A stretch of DNA of 64,000 nucleotides from VAZQ01 sp035263865 (GCA_035263865.1 DATFQX010000214.1:1-64000), one strand, 5' to 3'; counted from the first letter of the stretch, positions 34,064-43,527 are shown. Numbers and translations: made by a program. Notes: generated from the letters alone by a model not told the origin.

Positions 34064-36457
34064 ATGACCAACCTCGACCAGGTAGCCCCGCTGGCGAACT
34101 CGAGCTTCCGCTCGATCGGCAAGCCCATCCCTCGCAAGGAGGACGAGCGGCTCGTGACCGGCCACGGCCTCTTCAGCGACGATTTCAACGTCGAGGACCA
34201 GGGCTACGCGGTAATGCTGCGCTCCCCGCACCCGCACGCGCGCATCATCGGCATCGATGCTGTGCAAGCCAAAGCGATGCCGGGGGTGCTTGGCGTGTTC
34301 ACCGGCGTTGATTGCCTTGCCGATGGACTTGCGGCCGTTCCCCACGATCCACTGCCGAAGACCAAATGCGACATGAAGTTGCATGCTGCCGGCGGCGGTG
34401 CGGTCTTCATCGGCCCGCACATGCTGTTGCCCGCCGAGCGGGTTCGCCATGTCGGCGAGGCCATCGTCATGGTCGTGGCCGAGAGCGTGCCGCAGGCGCT
34501 CGACGCGGCGGAGTCGATCAAGGTCGACTACGAAGTGTTGCCGGGAATCTACCATTCCGAAGACGCGCTACGCCCCGCCGCGCCGGTGCTTTGGAGCGAG
34601 GTGCCGGACAACGTTCCGATCGACACCTTATTCGGCGATCGGCAGGCGACCGACGAAGCATTCGCGCGTGCCGACCACGTCTTGGCGATGGACTTCCATA
34701 TCGAGCGTGTGACTGGCGTGCCGCTCGAGCCGCGCGCTGCGCTCGGAGAGTACGATGCGGCGAGCGGCCGCTACACCCTTCACGCCGGCAGTGGGGGTGC
34801 GGTGCGGCAGAAGCGCGAGCTTGCCGCCGTGCTCGGCATCGCGCCCGAACGCCTGCGCGTGCTCTCCAACGACGTCGGCGGCAATTTCGGCACGCGCAAC
34901 CGCATCTTCGTCGAATTTGCACTCGTACTGTGGGCGGCGCACAAGCTCGGTCGCCCGGTCAAGTTCACCGCAACGCGATCCGAGGCGTTCCTTACCGATT
35001 ACCAGGGGCGCGACTTAGTCACCCGCGTCGAGCTAGCGCTCGCCCGCGACGGCCGCTTCCTCGCGATGCGCGCGACCAATATCAGCAATGTGGGCGGCTA
35101 CTGCGTTTCCCTTTCGCCGTTGTCGAAAGGAGCGGGCCTGATTGTGGGGCCATACCTCATTCCCCACGCTGCGCTGCGCGCGATGGCGGTATTCACCAAT
35201 ACCATGCCCACCAACGCCTATCGTAGCTCCGGGCGGCCGGAGGTGACCTTCGCGATCGAACGGCTTGTCGACACCGCCGCGCAGCAACTCGGCATCGATC
35301 GCATCGAGCTGCGGCGCAAGAATCTCATTCGCCCCGAAGCGATGCCTTACCGCAATGCTGTCGGCATGACCTACGACAGCGGGCGCTACCGGGAAAATAT
35401 GGAACGGGCGATGGACGTCGCTGATTGGAATGGTTTCGAGGAGCGCCGCAGCGCGGCGGCAAAACGCGGCAAGCTGCTCGGACGCGGACTCGCTTGCTAC
35501 GTCGAATCCTCAATCGGCGCACCCAACGAGCAGACGCGGATCACGGTTCGGCCGCAGCGACGCGTGGACGTGGTGATCGGCACCCAGCCGAGCGGCCAAG
35601 GCCACGAGACAAGTTTTGCGCAAGTCATTTCCGACCTTCTGCACGTTCCCCTCGACAGCGTGAAGATCATTCACGGCGACACCGATGTGGTGCAGGTGGG
35701 TGGAGGATCCCATTCCGGCCGTTCCCTGCGCCATGCCGCAACGCTGTTCACGAAGGCGCTGCCCGATCTCATTGCGCAGGGCAAGAAAATCGCGGCACAA
35801 ATCCTGCAATCGACGCCGGATCAGATCGAATTCGACGACGGCAGGTTCAGCGCGCGCGCGACCAACCGCACCTTCGACTTTCTCGACCTCGCCGAGGAGG
35901 CCGCCCGACGCGACCTGCCGCAGGAGCTGAAAGGCGGGATCGCGGTGGTCACCGACCACGAGATGCACGATCCGGTATTCCCCAATGGCTGCGCCATCTG
36001 CGAGGTCGAAGTCGACCCCGAAACTGGCGGAGTTGCGCTGACGCGTTATGCGTCGGTTGACGATGTCGGGCGGTGCATCAATCCGCTGATCGTTCATGGC
36101 CAGACTCACGGCGCAATCGCGCAGGGCGTTGGGCAGGCACTGTGGGAGCAGTGCTACGTCGATCGCGAGTCCGGCCAGCCGCTCGTCGGTTCCCTCATGG
36201 ACTACGGCGTGCCGCGGGCGGATACGCTGCCGTCGTTCGTAACGGAGATTGCCGAGGTCCTCTCTCCCACCAATCCGCTCGGGATCAAAGCGGGCGGCGA
36301 AGGCGGCACCACGGCGGCGCCGGCGGTGGTGATCAGCGCGATCGTGGACGCGTTGCACGACTACGGCGTGCGCGACATCAAGATGCCGGCCACGCCTTAC
36401 AATGTGTGGAAAACAATTCAGGACGCTCAGTCAGCTGGAAAAGGCATCAAGGCATGA
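34064..36457 (+). CDS. Xanthine dehydrogenase-family molybdopterin-binding subunit (second copy)
   Basis: A 797-residue molybdenum hydroxylase large subunit, paralogous to the one at 16962. It opens with SIGKPIPRKEDERLVTGHGL; later come VGGNFGTRNRIFVEFALVLW, AYRSSGRPEVTFAIERLVD (active-site loop RSSGR), GTQPSGQGHETSF and GIKAGGEGGTTAAPAVVI with the catalytic Glu. Again no FAD or iron-sulfur subunit gene is adjacent. It is 10 bp after the VOC gene. The substrate is probably a heterocycle or aldehyde, but not determinable here. Confidence 0.93.
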   Translation: MTNLDQVAPLANSSFRSIGKPIPRKEDERLVTGHGLFSDDFNVEDQGYAVMLRSPHPHARIIGIDAVQAKAMPGVLGVFTGVDCLADGLAAVPHDPLPKTKCDMKLHAAGGGAVFIGPHMLLPAERVRHVGEAIVMVVAESVPQALDAAESIKVDYEVLPGIYHSEDALRPAAPVLWSEVPDNVPIDTLFGDRQATDEAFARADHVLAMDFHIERVTGVPLEPRAALGEYDAASGRYTLHAGSGGAVRQKRELAAVLGIAPERLRVLSNDVGGNFGTRNRIFVEFALVLWAAHKLGRPVKFTATRSEAFLTDYQGRDLVTRVELALARDGRFLAMRATNISNVGGYCVSLSPLSKGAGLIVGPYLIPHAALRAMAVFTNTMPTNAYRSSGRPEVTFAIERLVDTAAQQLGIDRIELRRKNLIRPEAMPYRNAVGMTYDSGRYRENMERAMDVADWNGFEERRSAAAKRGKLLGRGLACYVESSIGAPNEQTRITVRPQRRVDVVIGTQPSGQGHETSFAQVISDLLHVPLDSVKIIHGDTDVVQVGGGSHSGRSLRHAATLFTKALPDLIAQGKKIAAQILQSTPDQIEFDDGRFSARATNRTFDFLDLAEEAARRDLPQELKGGIAVVTDHEMHDPVFPNGCAICEVEVDPETGGVALTRYASVDDVGRCINPLIVHGQTHGAIAQGVGQALWEQCYVDRESGQPLVGSLMDYGVPRADTLPSFVTEIAEVLSPTNPLGIKAGGEGGTTAAPAVVISAIVDALHDYGVRDIKMPATPYNVWKTIQDAQSAGKGIKA

Positions 36458-36526
36458 GGGGAGTTGGGCCTCTCATGCGATCGTTGCGCGCGTGGCGGAG
36501 TTCTAAAGCCAGCCGACGAGCAGCCG

Positions 36527-37312
36527 CTATCGTGCGCGGATGGGAAAATCATGCGACGACGTGCGAGCGGATCTTGTGTAAGAAAAATGCCACCACTCGC
36601 GGTGGTAGTTGCCGAATCCCCGTTTGCGCATGGCCTCCAGCAGCGTGTTTCGCCAGCGCCGCTGGTCGGCATTGATGGCGTTGCTCGCGGTGTGGCTCGC
36701 CGAATCGAAGCAGTCGAAGCTCGTGCCCATGTCGACGCTATTGTCCGGGCTGCGCTGCGCTGCGAGCCCGGTGCATGGGCCATAGTCGGCGGCCCGATCG
36801 AAGGGCGCGGGCGGCGTGGCCGGCGTCTTGATCAACGTGAGGTCGATCGTGGTGCCGGTCGAATGCTGAGATCGCGCAGCGATATAGCCGAGCCTCATCA
36901 GCGAATTTTTTGGCAGTCTAGGGAAGAAGCGCTTCGTGGCGCCGTCGGGGCGGCCATTGTTCACCCATTCCGCCATGCCGCGCACGGCGCGCGTCGGCCG
37001 ATAGCAATCGTAAACCTTGAGCGAGAGTCCCGAGCCCGCAAGGTCCGCCTGCACTCGCTTGAGCGCAGCCGCGACGTCTTGCCGGAGAACGCACTCTGCC
37101 GCCTCGTAGCCGGGCAGCGGCCGGCCGACGAAATTGTCGAATCCGGAGTAACGAATATCCTGGGCGATGCTCGGGTCCACGTCGCGCAGATAAACAAGGC
37201 CGGAGGGCAACGCGCTCTGCGCCCCTGCATGTTTCCCCAACGCGAGAAGTGCGATCGCGACCGCGGCGGCCCACGATCGAAGGGCGGCCGCTTCAGCGCA
37301 ATCCAATCGCAT
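36527..37312 (-). CDS. M15D-type D-Ala-D-Ala dipeptidase (VanX/DdpX-like), exported
   Basis: A 261-residue zinc metallopeptidase with a signal peptide (about residues 1-31, ending AGAQ). Zn ligands fit His150 and Asp157 (SQHSTGTTIDLTL) and His242 in EWWHFSY, with Glu239 as catalytic base; Arg105 in DCYRPTRAV is the conserved transition-state residue. It probably trims peptidoglycan peptides or recycles D-Ala-D-Ala in the periplasm. Not a resistance gene by context: no vanHA or regulators are nearby. Confidence 0.9.
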   Translation of the reverse strand: MRLDCAEAAALRSWAAAVAIALLALGKHAGAQSALPSGLVYLRDVDPSIAQDIRYSGFDNFVGRPLPGYEAAECVLRQDVAAALKRVQADLAGSGLSLKVYDCYRPTRAVRGMAEWVNNGRPDGATKRFFPRLPKNSLMRLGYIAARSQHSTGTTIDLTLIKTPATPPAPFDRAADYGPCTGLAAQRSPDNSVDMGTSFDCFDSASHTASNAINADQRRWRNTLLEAMRKRGFGNYHREWWHFSYTRSARTSSHDFPIRAR

Positions 37313-37418
37313 GCAATGTCCTAGGAGGAAGGCCCGCGGTCGAGTATATATCGCATTGCCGTTCTTGGATCAGGGGTTTCCGACGGCGGATCACTGCGGT
37401 GCAAGCCTGGAGAAAAAT

Positions 37419-38015
37419 TTGAAGGCTCGAAACGTACTGTTGCTGGGATTGGCCGGCATGATTTTGGGATGCGAAAGTCGCCTCACCCCGGAGCAGGCAG
37501 GCTTGCTGGATGCCGTTGCATTCATCACCGGCGGCCAGCAGGAAGGCGCGCAACAGCAAGGATTTGAGACGCGCTGGCGACGGACCGTTGAAGGGCAGCA
37601 GATCCAATATGAGTCCATCCGCCAGAATACCGGCTTCGGCGAAGCAAACGATGCGCATCGTGAAAGCCGTCATGTCAAAATCGACGTGAACATCTCCTCG
37701 CCGCAAAAATGCGTCTTCAAGACGGTAGTCATGACCGCCTATTCCAAAGGCACAAGCAAGGAGAGCTTCTACGCGCCGTCGAATGAAACAACCACGTTGG
37801 ATTTCAATAAAGTGCAGCGCATCGATCTCGAAGAAGGCAATCCCCCGAGCGTCGTGATCGAGGGGAAAGACTGGCTGTGCAGGCAGGACACGTGTCAGGA
37901 CAAGACCACGATGGGAATTTCAGCGTCCCGACAGGACGACCTCGCTCGCGCGATCGAGAGTAAGCGTCGCGCCACCGATTTCATCAGGAAAGCGTGCCCG
38001 GGAACGCGGCGCTAG
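37419..38015 (+). CDS. Hypothetical lipoprotein (TTG start)
   Basis: The TTG at 37419 is preferred: GGAGA ends five nt before it, and the product begins (M)KARNVLLLGLAGMILGC, an n-region, hydrophobic h-region and lipobox ILGC with Cys17 as lipid anchor. An upstream ATG at 37311 would put 36 hydrophilic residues before the signal and would overlap the divergent peptidase start. The 198-residue protein has a mostly β/polar mature part with four more Cys (SSPQKCVF, DWLCRQDTCQD, KACPG). No family is recognised. Confidence 0.6.
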   Translation: MKARNVLLLGLAGMILGCESRLTPEQAGLLDAVAFITGGQQEGAQQQGFETRWRRTVEGQQIQYESIRQNTGFGEANDAHRESRHVKIDVNISSPQKCVFKTVVMTAYSKGTSKESFYAPSNETTTLDFNKVQRIDLEEGNPPSVVIEGKDWLCRQDTCQDKTTMGISASRQDDLARAIESKRRATDFIRKACPGTRR

Positions 38016-38039
38016 AACGCGCGCCTCGGCGCGAGGTGA

Positions 38040-39029
38040 TCACTCCGCCTTGATACCGGCAAAGTTGGCCACGCTACGCCACTTCTCGATCTCTTCGGCA
38101 ATGAACTTTCCGAAATCGGCGGGCGAACCCGCGAACACCGCAGCGCCCACGTCGGCCAATCGCTTCTGCATGTTCGGATCGGCGAGCGCGGCGTTCACCT
38201 CTTTGTTGAGCCGCTCGATAATCTCGACGGGAGTCGACTTGGGCGCGACAAGTCCGTACCAGCCCCTCGCCTCGTAGCCCGGCAGAAATTCGGCGATGGT
38301 CGGGACGTCCGGCAAAAGCTCCTGACGCTTTGCCGTAGTTACGGCCAGTGCGCGCAGCGTGCCCGCCCTGATATAGCCAAGCGACGCAGGCATGACGCCG
38401 AACAAGACCTGCACCTGTCCGCTGATCAGATCAGGCAGCGCGTGCCCCTCCCCGCGATAAGGAACGTGGATCATCTCCACGCCGGCCATCATCTTGAACA
38501 GCTCTCCGGCGACATGCAGCGGGGTCGCATTCCCACCCGAGGCCATGTTGAGCTTGCCGGGATTAGCCTTGGCGTAGGCAATGAACTCCGGCACCGTCTT
38601 CGCCGGAACGGATGGGTTTGTCTCCATGACCAGCGGAATGCTGGCGATGCTTGCCACAGGCGCAATGTCGCGGATGAAATTGAAAGGGAGGTTCTCATAG
38701 ACGGCCGCATTGATGGCATTCGCGGAAATCGCCAAGAGTAGAGTGTAGCCGTCCGCCGGCGCTCGCAGGGCGATTTCGGTACCGATAGCAGTGCCGGCCC
38801 CGGTGCGATTCTCGACAACGATCGGCTGCCCGAGCCGCTCCAATAGCCACTGGCCGATCAGGCGGGCGATGATGTCGGGCGATCCCCCCGGAGCAGTGGT
38901 GACGATCAGACGAATCGGCCGCGAAGGATAGCTCTGCGCCCGTGCAACTGGAGAAAGGGCGTGCAGTACGGCAGCACTCGCTCCCGCAGAGAGAAGCCAG
39001 CGCCGCCGACGTTTCATTGCCGCCGCCAT
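38040..39029 (-). CDS. Bug-family solute-binding protein
   Basis: A 329-residue TctC-like periplasmic protein with a signal sequence (cleavage after ARAQ), then YPSRPIRLIVTTAPGGSPDI, QPIVVENRTGAGTAIGTEIA and LRAPADGYTLLLAIS. An in-frame ATG at 39017 (MKRRRRWLLSAG) is an equally plausible start. The downstream gene of a tandem pair with 39033-40022 (3 bp apart). Most similar to the copies at 50842 and 51863. No membrane components are present. Confidence 0.92.
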   Translation of the reverse strand: MAAAMKRRRRWLLSAGASAAVLHALSPVARAQSYPSRPIRLIVTTAPGGSPDIIARLIGQWLLERLGQPIVVENRTGAGTAIGTEIALRAPADGYTLLLAISANAINAAVYENLPFNFIRDIAPVASIASIPLVMETNPSVPAKTVPEFIAYAKANPGKLNMASGGNATPLHVAGELFKMMAGVEMIHVPYRGEGHALPDLISGQVQVLFGVMPASLGYIRAGTLRALAVTTAKRQELLPDVPTIAEFLPGYEARGWYGLVAPKSTPVEIIERLNKEVNAALADPNMQKRLADVGAAVFAGSPADFGKFIAEEIEKWRSVANFAGIKAE

Positions 39030-39032
39030 GCC

Positions 39033-40022
39033 TTATTCGCTTTTGATGCCCGCGCCTCTAATGATCGGCCACCACTTTTCGGTTTCCTCCTTGTGGAATG
39101 CGTAAAGCGCGTCCGCCGTTTGCTTGTCGCGCGGGAAAATCTCCTGGCCGATATCGGTGAGCCGCTTGCGCACGGTCGGGTCGGCGAGCGCGGCGACCAC
39201 CGCCGCATTGAGCTTGACCACAATGTCCTTCGGCGTGCCCTTGGGCACCCATAAGCCGTGCCAGAATGAAATATTGATCCCGGGCACGCCGAGTTCTTCG
39301 CTGGTCGGGATGTCGGGCGCCGCGAACCAGCGGCTCTTGGCCAGCACCGCATAGGGCTTGACCTGCCGGTTGAGCACGTAAGAAAGCGCGCCCGTCCCCT
39401 CGTTGAACATGAGGTCGACATGGCCGGCGACCTCGTCCTGGATGGCGGGGCCGCCGCCGCGATAAGGCACGAATTGGAAGCGGGTGCCGGTCACGCGTTG
39501 AAAATAGACGCTGCTCACATGCGACGCGCTGCCCGCTCCAACAGTTGCGGCCGTCGCCTTGTCGGGGTTTGCCTTGAGCCAGGCGATCAATTCGTTGAGG
39601 TCGTTCGCCGGGAAATCTTTGCGCGCGGTAATCAGGATCGGGCTGCTCGTCAACAGCGACACCGCTTCAAAATCGCTGAGTACGTCATATTGGACGGGGT
39701 AGACGGCGCTCGCGCCCACGTGGCTCAGCCAATTGCCGATGCTCAGCGTATAGCCGTCCGGTGCGGCGCGGGCGGCGCGGCCAACGCCAATGCTGCCGCC
39801 GGCGCCGGTGACGTTCTCGACCACGACCGGCTCGCCGAGCGTGACCGAGAGATGATCGGCAAGGATGCGCGCGATGGGGTCGGCGACCCCGCCGGGCGGC
39901 ACCGGCACGATGATGGTGATGGGGCGCGAGGGATAAGCCTGCGCGCCGGCAATGGACGAGAAAATCGGCAGCGTGACCGCGCTCGCTCCGAAAGATACCA
40001 GCCAGCGGCGAGAAAGTTTCAT
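39033..40022 (-). CDS. Bug-family solute-binding protein
   Basis: A 329-residue TctC-like periplasmic protein beginning MKLSRRWLVSFGASAVTLPI with a cleavable signal sequence, followed by YPSRPITIIVPVPPGGVADP, EPVVVENVTGAGGSIGVGRA and ARAAPDGYTLSIGN. First gene of the tandem pair with 38040-39029. Divergent from the Bug gene at 40211 across about 190 bp, so three binding proteins share this locus. The ligand is unknown; the family binds carboxylated and aromatic solutes. Confidence 0.92.
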   Translation of the reverse strand: MKLSRRWLVSFGASAVTLPIFSSIAGAQAYPSRPITIIVPVPPGGVADPIARILADHLSVTLGEPVVVENVTGAGGSIGVGRAARAAPDGYTLSIGNWLSHVGASAVYPVQYDVLSDFEAVSLLTSSPILITARKDFPANDLNELIAWLKANPDKATAATVGAGSASHVSSVYFQRVTGTRFQFVPYRGGGPAIQDEVAGHVDLMFNEGTGALSYVLNRQVKPYAVLAKSRWFAAPDIPTSEELGVPGINISFWHGLWVPKGTPKDIVVKLNAAVVAALADPTVRKRLTDIGQEIFPRDKQTADALYAFHKEETEKWWPIIRGAGIKSE

Positions 40023-40210
40023 CTTGGGCTCAAAATGGCTCTACAAACGCACGGTATCACGCGCGGCAAAGGATTCGAGAGCTTTAGCGACGCGCCGCGC
40101 CTACCCTACTGGTGGCCTCCTATCATAGGATGGCAGCGCAGGAAGGCGCAGCATGCGCAACACGTGGCGCGCGGTGCGGCCTTTTGCATTGAGAAAGGCT
40201 CGAGGAGAAT

Positions 40211-41194
40211 GTGATGCGCTTGTTTTCTTCCTCCGTACTTGCCTTGGCTCTGATCGCTGTTGGCCCAAGCGCCGGTGCCCAGCAGCCCTATCCCACGCGC
40301 CCGATCACCGTGGTCGTGCCGTTCGCGGCGGGTGGGCCGACCGACGTCATGACCCGCATTCTCGGCCAGCACATGAGCCAGACGCTGGGCCAGCAGATCG
40401 TCGTCGAGAACGTGACGGGCGGCGGCGGCTCCATCGGCGCCGCGCGCGTCGCCAAGGCTGCGCCCGACGGCTACACCATGGTGATGGGCAATCTCGGCAC
40501 GCACGGCGCCGCGGTCGGGCTCTACAAAAATCTCTCGTACGATCCCCGCGTCGACTTCGAGCCGGTGATGCTGGTGGCGAGCACGCCCATGGCGCTGATC
40601 GTGCGCAAGACCTTTCCCGCCGGCACGCTCAAGGACTTGACCGCCTACGCCGCCGCCCATCCGCACAAGCTCACCTTCGGCAGCGCCGGCACCGGCTCGA
40701 TCTCGCACCTCACCTACCTGCTCTACACGCATCTCACGAACACGCAGATCGAGCACGTGCCCTATCGCGGCAGCTCGCAGTCGATGAATGACCTTATCTC
40801 CGGTCAGATCGACATGAGCTTCGAGCAGGTCGTTTCGGCTGGCCCGACTATTCTTGCAGGCGCCGTGAAAGCACTGGCGGTGACGGCACCACGGCGCGCG
40901 GCCGCCATTCCCGAGGTGTCGTCGGCAACCGAAGCGGGCCTGCCCGAGTTACAGACGACCGCCTGGACCGCCCTGTTCTTCCCCAAGGGAACGCCGCAAC
41001 CGATCGTCGAGCGCATCAACGCGGCGCTCGACAAAGCCATGCGCGATGAGACCGTGGCCAAGCGGCTCGCGGAATTGGGCGCCGACCTGCCGGCGGAAAG
41101 CGAGCGCACGCCGCAGGCGCTGGGCAAGCTCGTGCGCAGCGAAATCGACAGATGGGTGCCGCTGATCAACGCGGCCGGCGTCGCGGGCAACTGA
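40211..41194 (+). CDS. Bug-family solute-binding protein
   Basis: A 327-residue TctC-like protein with a signal peptide ending GAQQ and YPTRPITVVVPFAAGGPTDV, QQIVVENVTGGGGSIGAARV and AKAAPDGYTMVMGN. GTG (40211) and ATG (40214) are adjacent; GAGGAGA five nt before the ATG favours 40214. It is closer in sequence to the protein at 11978 than to its immediate neighbours, so the cluster was not built by simple local duplication alone. Confidence 0.93.
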   Translation: MMRLFSSSVLALALIAVGPSAGAQQPYPTRPITVVVPFAAGGPTDVMTRILGQHMSQTLGQQIVVENVTGGGGSIGAARVAKAAPDGYTMVMGNLGTHGAAVGLYKNLSYDPRVDFEPVMLVASTPMALIVRKTFPAGTLKDLTAYAAAHPHKLTFGSAGTGSISHLTYLLYTHLTNTQIEHVPYRGSSQSMNDLISGQIDMSFEQVVSAGPTILAGAVKALAVTAPRRAAAIPEVSSATEAGLPELQTTAWTALFFPKGTPQPIVERINAALDKAMRDETVAKRLAELGADLPAESERTPQALGKLVRSEIDRWVPLINAAGVAGN

Positions 41195-41254
41195 CGCTTA
41201 TCACAAAAGCGCACCACGGCTGACATTGGAGGTGCACCGTTCGACGGAGGTCTG

Positions 41255-41626
41255 TTGAATATGCAAATCCCTGGAATCACCAGTTTCGAACGCCGTCGCC
41301 AACCGCTTATCTCGCACCGCCGCTTCGCCGATCGCATGCTAAAGGCCGTCGGACTGTGGTGCATGCTTGCCGGCGTCGGTTTGGCGATCGGAATGGCCGG
41401 CTACGCCGCATTCGAGGGCATGTCGCTTGCCGATTCGTACGTCAATGCGGCGATGATTCTGTCCGGCATGGGGCCAATGGGCGAGCTCAAAACGACGGCT
41501 GGAAAAGTCTTTGCGGGATCCTATGCGATCTTCTCGGGTCTTTTGATTGTCATCGCAACCGGCTTCGTATTGGCTCCAATCTTCCACCGCTTATTGCATC
41601 ATTTCCATGTGGAAACCCACGAGTAG
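41255..41626 (+). CDS. Hypothetical two-helix membrane protein
   Basis: A 123-residue protein with two clear membrane helices (about residues 31-53, AVGLWCMLAGVGLAIGMAGY, and 86-110, SYAIFSGLLIVIATGFVLAP). Between them is AMILSGMGPMGELKTTAGKV, a conserved-looking re-entrant-type loop reminiscent of ion-channel pore architecture but without a TVGYG filter. The start is a TTG at 41255 (GGAGG four nt upstream) or an ATG at 41261 (ten nt). Uncharacterised. Confidence 0.65.
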   Translation: MNMQIPGITSFERRRQPLISHRRFADRMLKAVGLWCMLAGVGLAIGMAGYAAFEGMSLADSYVNAAMILSGMGPMGELKTTAGKVFAGSYAIFSGLLIVIATGFVLAPIFHRLLHHFHVETHE

Positions 41627-41717
41627 GATTGAGAGGCGGTGCATCGCAGCGAGGGCGGAACTTTCGGTGGCTGTTGCGCGTTGAACGCATCGCGGGGAGT
41701 CCAAAGGAGGCCCGAGG

Positions 41718-41968
41718 ATGCGAACAGCCCACCTTGTCGCCATTGCGATCGCCGTGGCGGGTTCTGCCGCGCTTTCGCTCCCCGCGAGCGCCGAGCGCTT
41801 CTGCCGGGAAGACTGCGTCGGTCCGCTGTGCAACAGGAACTGCGTGCACCGGGATCGCGACGTCACGATCGTGACCGCGATGTCGTCATCCAGGAGCGCC
41901 GCCGCGTGCGCGAACCCGGCGTCGAGATCAGAAGGTCTCGTCCCGGTCTCAGACTCGACATCGATTGA
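41718..41968 (+). pseudogene. Small exported protein, probably frameshifted
   Basis: The first frame gives a signal peptide (MRTAHLVAIAIAVAGSAALS, cleavage near ASA) and a Cys/Arg-rich mature start (ERFCREDCVGPLCNRNCVHRDRDV). Around 41850-41885 the other frame becomes far more protein-like: DRDRDVVIQERRRVREPGVE then IRRSRPGLRLDID, stopping at 41968 just before the terminator hairpin. The uninterrupted first frame instead runs to 42008, through the hairpin and its T-run. The most economical reading is one protein of about 83 residues with a 1-2 nt lesion. The family is not named. Confidence 0.5.
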
Positions 41969-41973
41969 CCTAA

Positions 41974-42006
41974 AAGCCCCCGCGCAAAATGGGCGGGACT
42001 TTTTTT
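41974..42006 (+). terminator. Rho-independent terminator
   Basis: Imperfect hairpin AGCCCCCGC / GGGCGGGACT around a GCAAAAT loop, followed by a run of seven T. It lies directly after the second-frame stop of the preceding small gene and before the end of the convergent band-7 gene. Confidence 0.6.
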
Positions 42007-42012
42007 AACGAT

Positions 42013-43287
42013 CTATCGCGGCTGCTCTGCGGCCGGCTGCTTTGACTCGGTCTTTGCCGCCGGGAGCAGCATCTTCGCCAAGTAGCTTTCGATATCGGAC
42101 AGCGTGATCGGCCAGAGCGAGCGCGTCTCCTGCTTGCTCGTGGCCGGCGCAGGACTCGGGGTTGCCGCCGGCGCAGCGCCCGAGGTGGCGGGCGGAATCT
42201 TCTCGGCCGGTGTGCTCAATGCGGCGGCAGGCGTCTTCTCGAACGGCACCGCCGGGCCGGGTGCCGTTGCCTTTTCCTTGTCCGCTTTATCGTTGCCGCT
42301 CGATTGTGCGCTCCCTGCCGACGGCGTCGAGGAATCCACGTTGCCGAGTATGACCGGCAACCCGTCCTTCCCGCTGCCGATGATGACAACCTTCGAATTG
42401 GTGGATTGCGACAGCTGCAGCGTTGCCTCGATGCCGCGCCAGCGTAGGTAGGACTCGTTGATTCCCTGGCTGACGGTCTGTTGAAAGTCGCGGATGCCCT
42501 CGCCCTCGATCTTCTTGCGTTCCGACTCGCGTTTCTCGCGCTCGACCCGGAACTTGTACTCCTCCGCGATGTAGTATTGCTCGGTCTTGCGGTTGATGGC
42601 GGCGACGATGGCCGAAGGCAGCTCGATCCCGGTCACCAGGATGTCGTAGAGGATGATGGTATCCCGCATCGAGACGCGGTACGACTCTTCGCCCTCGTGC
42701 TCCATCATCTTCTCGGAGAGCCTGTTCTCCACGAGTTCGCGAATTTTATCCTGAATTTCCTGGCGCGCCGTCGAATAGACCTGTTCGGCCGTGTATTGCG
42801 CGATTACCTCGCGGGTGAGGCTGCCGATTCCGGGCTGAATCAACACTTGCTGGTAATTCGGCCCGATCGCTTGGTGCAGCACGGGGACGGAATCGCGCTG
42901 CAGGCGGTACCGCACGACGACCGATGCCGTCAGGTTCACGCCGTCGCTGGAGATGGCGTTGTAGGATTCGGTGAAGGATTGCAGCCGCAGGTCGTACAGA
43001 AAAACGCGGTTCCAGGGCGAAACGAAATTGAAGCCCTCGTTCTTGAGGAGCCGCGGGTCGAGCACGGTGCCGTTGCCGAAACGCTTCCACAGAACGCCGA
43101 CGTAGCCGCTGGGGACGGTGATCACCATGTGCGGGTAGAGCACCACCCCCACGAGCGTCAGCACCATCAAATAGATGACAACACTCGGCAGATGCCGGTC
43201 GGCGAATCGCCGCCACTTCGTTCGGGTCATGGGCGGAGGCGGCGTCCCGTCCGCTGGCCAAAGATACGCTTTCAACTTGCTCTCCAT
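42013..43287 (-). CDS. SPFH/band-7 domain membrane protein (prohibitin-like)
   Basis: A 424-residue protein with one N-terminal membrane helix (about residues 34-55, VVIYLMVLTLVGVVLYPHMV), an SPFH/PHB domain (about 56-250, VPSGYVGVLWKRFGNGTVLD onwards), a charged coiled-coil (about 255-300, EEYKFRVEREKRESERKKIE) and a Pro/Ala-rich tail (about 345-395). The start at 43287 (MESKLKAYLWPADG) avoids a 34-residue unconserved extension. Likely a membrane scaffold of functional microdomains; partners unknown. No NfeD gene is adjacent. Confidence 0.88.
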   Translation of the reverse strand: MESKLKAYLWPADGTPPPPMTRTKWRRFADRHLPSVVIYLMVLTLVGVVLYPHMVITVPSGYVGVLWKRFGNGTVLDPRLLKNEGFNFVSPWNRVFLYDLRLQSFTESYNAISSDGVNLTASVVVRYRLQRDSVPVLHQAIGPNYQQVLIQPGIGSLTREVIAQYTAEQVYSTARQEIQDKIRELVENRLSEKMMEHEGEESYRVSMRDTIILYDILVTGIELPSAIVAAINRKTEQYYIAEEYKFRVEREKRESERKKIEGEGIRDFQQTVSQGINESYLRWRGIEATLQLSQSTNSKVVIIGSGKDGLPVILGNVDSSTPSAGSAQSSGNDKADKEKATAPGPAVPFEKTPAAALSTPAEKIPPATSGAAPAATPSPAPATSKQETRSLWPITLSDIESYLAKMLLPAAKTESKQPAAEQPR

Positions 43288-43527
43288 CGTTGCCGGCGGC
43301 AAAACCGCCGTTCTTTGAGCCGCAGTCTGGGAGCGGAAATCCAAGTCGTCAATATGACGCGGACGCGCGGCCCGACGGACAGAGAGCAAGAATCCGGCAC
43401 CCGCGACATCACGCGCGCGTGATAGCGCAATGCGAGATGCCGCGAGAAAGCTGACGATGCCCGCGGCCGTATTTCAAGTCGGCTTGAAGATACCGCGATC
43501 GAGTGCGTTAATCTGCTTAGCAATCAC

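Noticed and set aside
36527..37312. Vancomycin-resistance VanX
   Set aside because: The peptidase is VanX-like but has a signal peptide and no vanH, vanA or regulatory genes nearby; a peptidoglycan housekeeping role is more likely.
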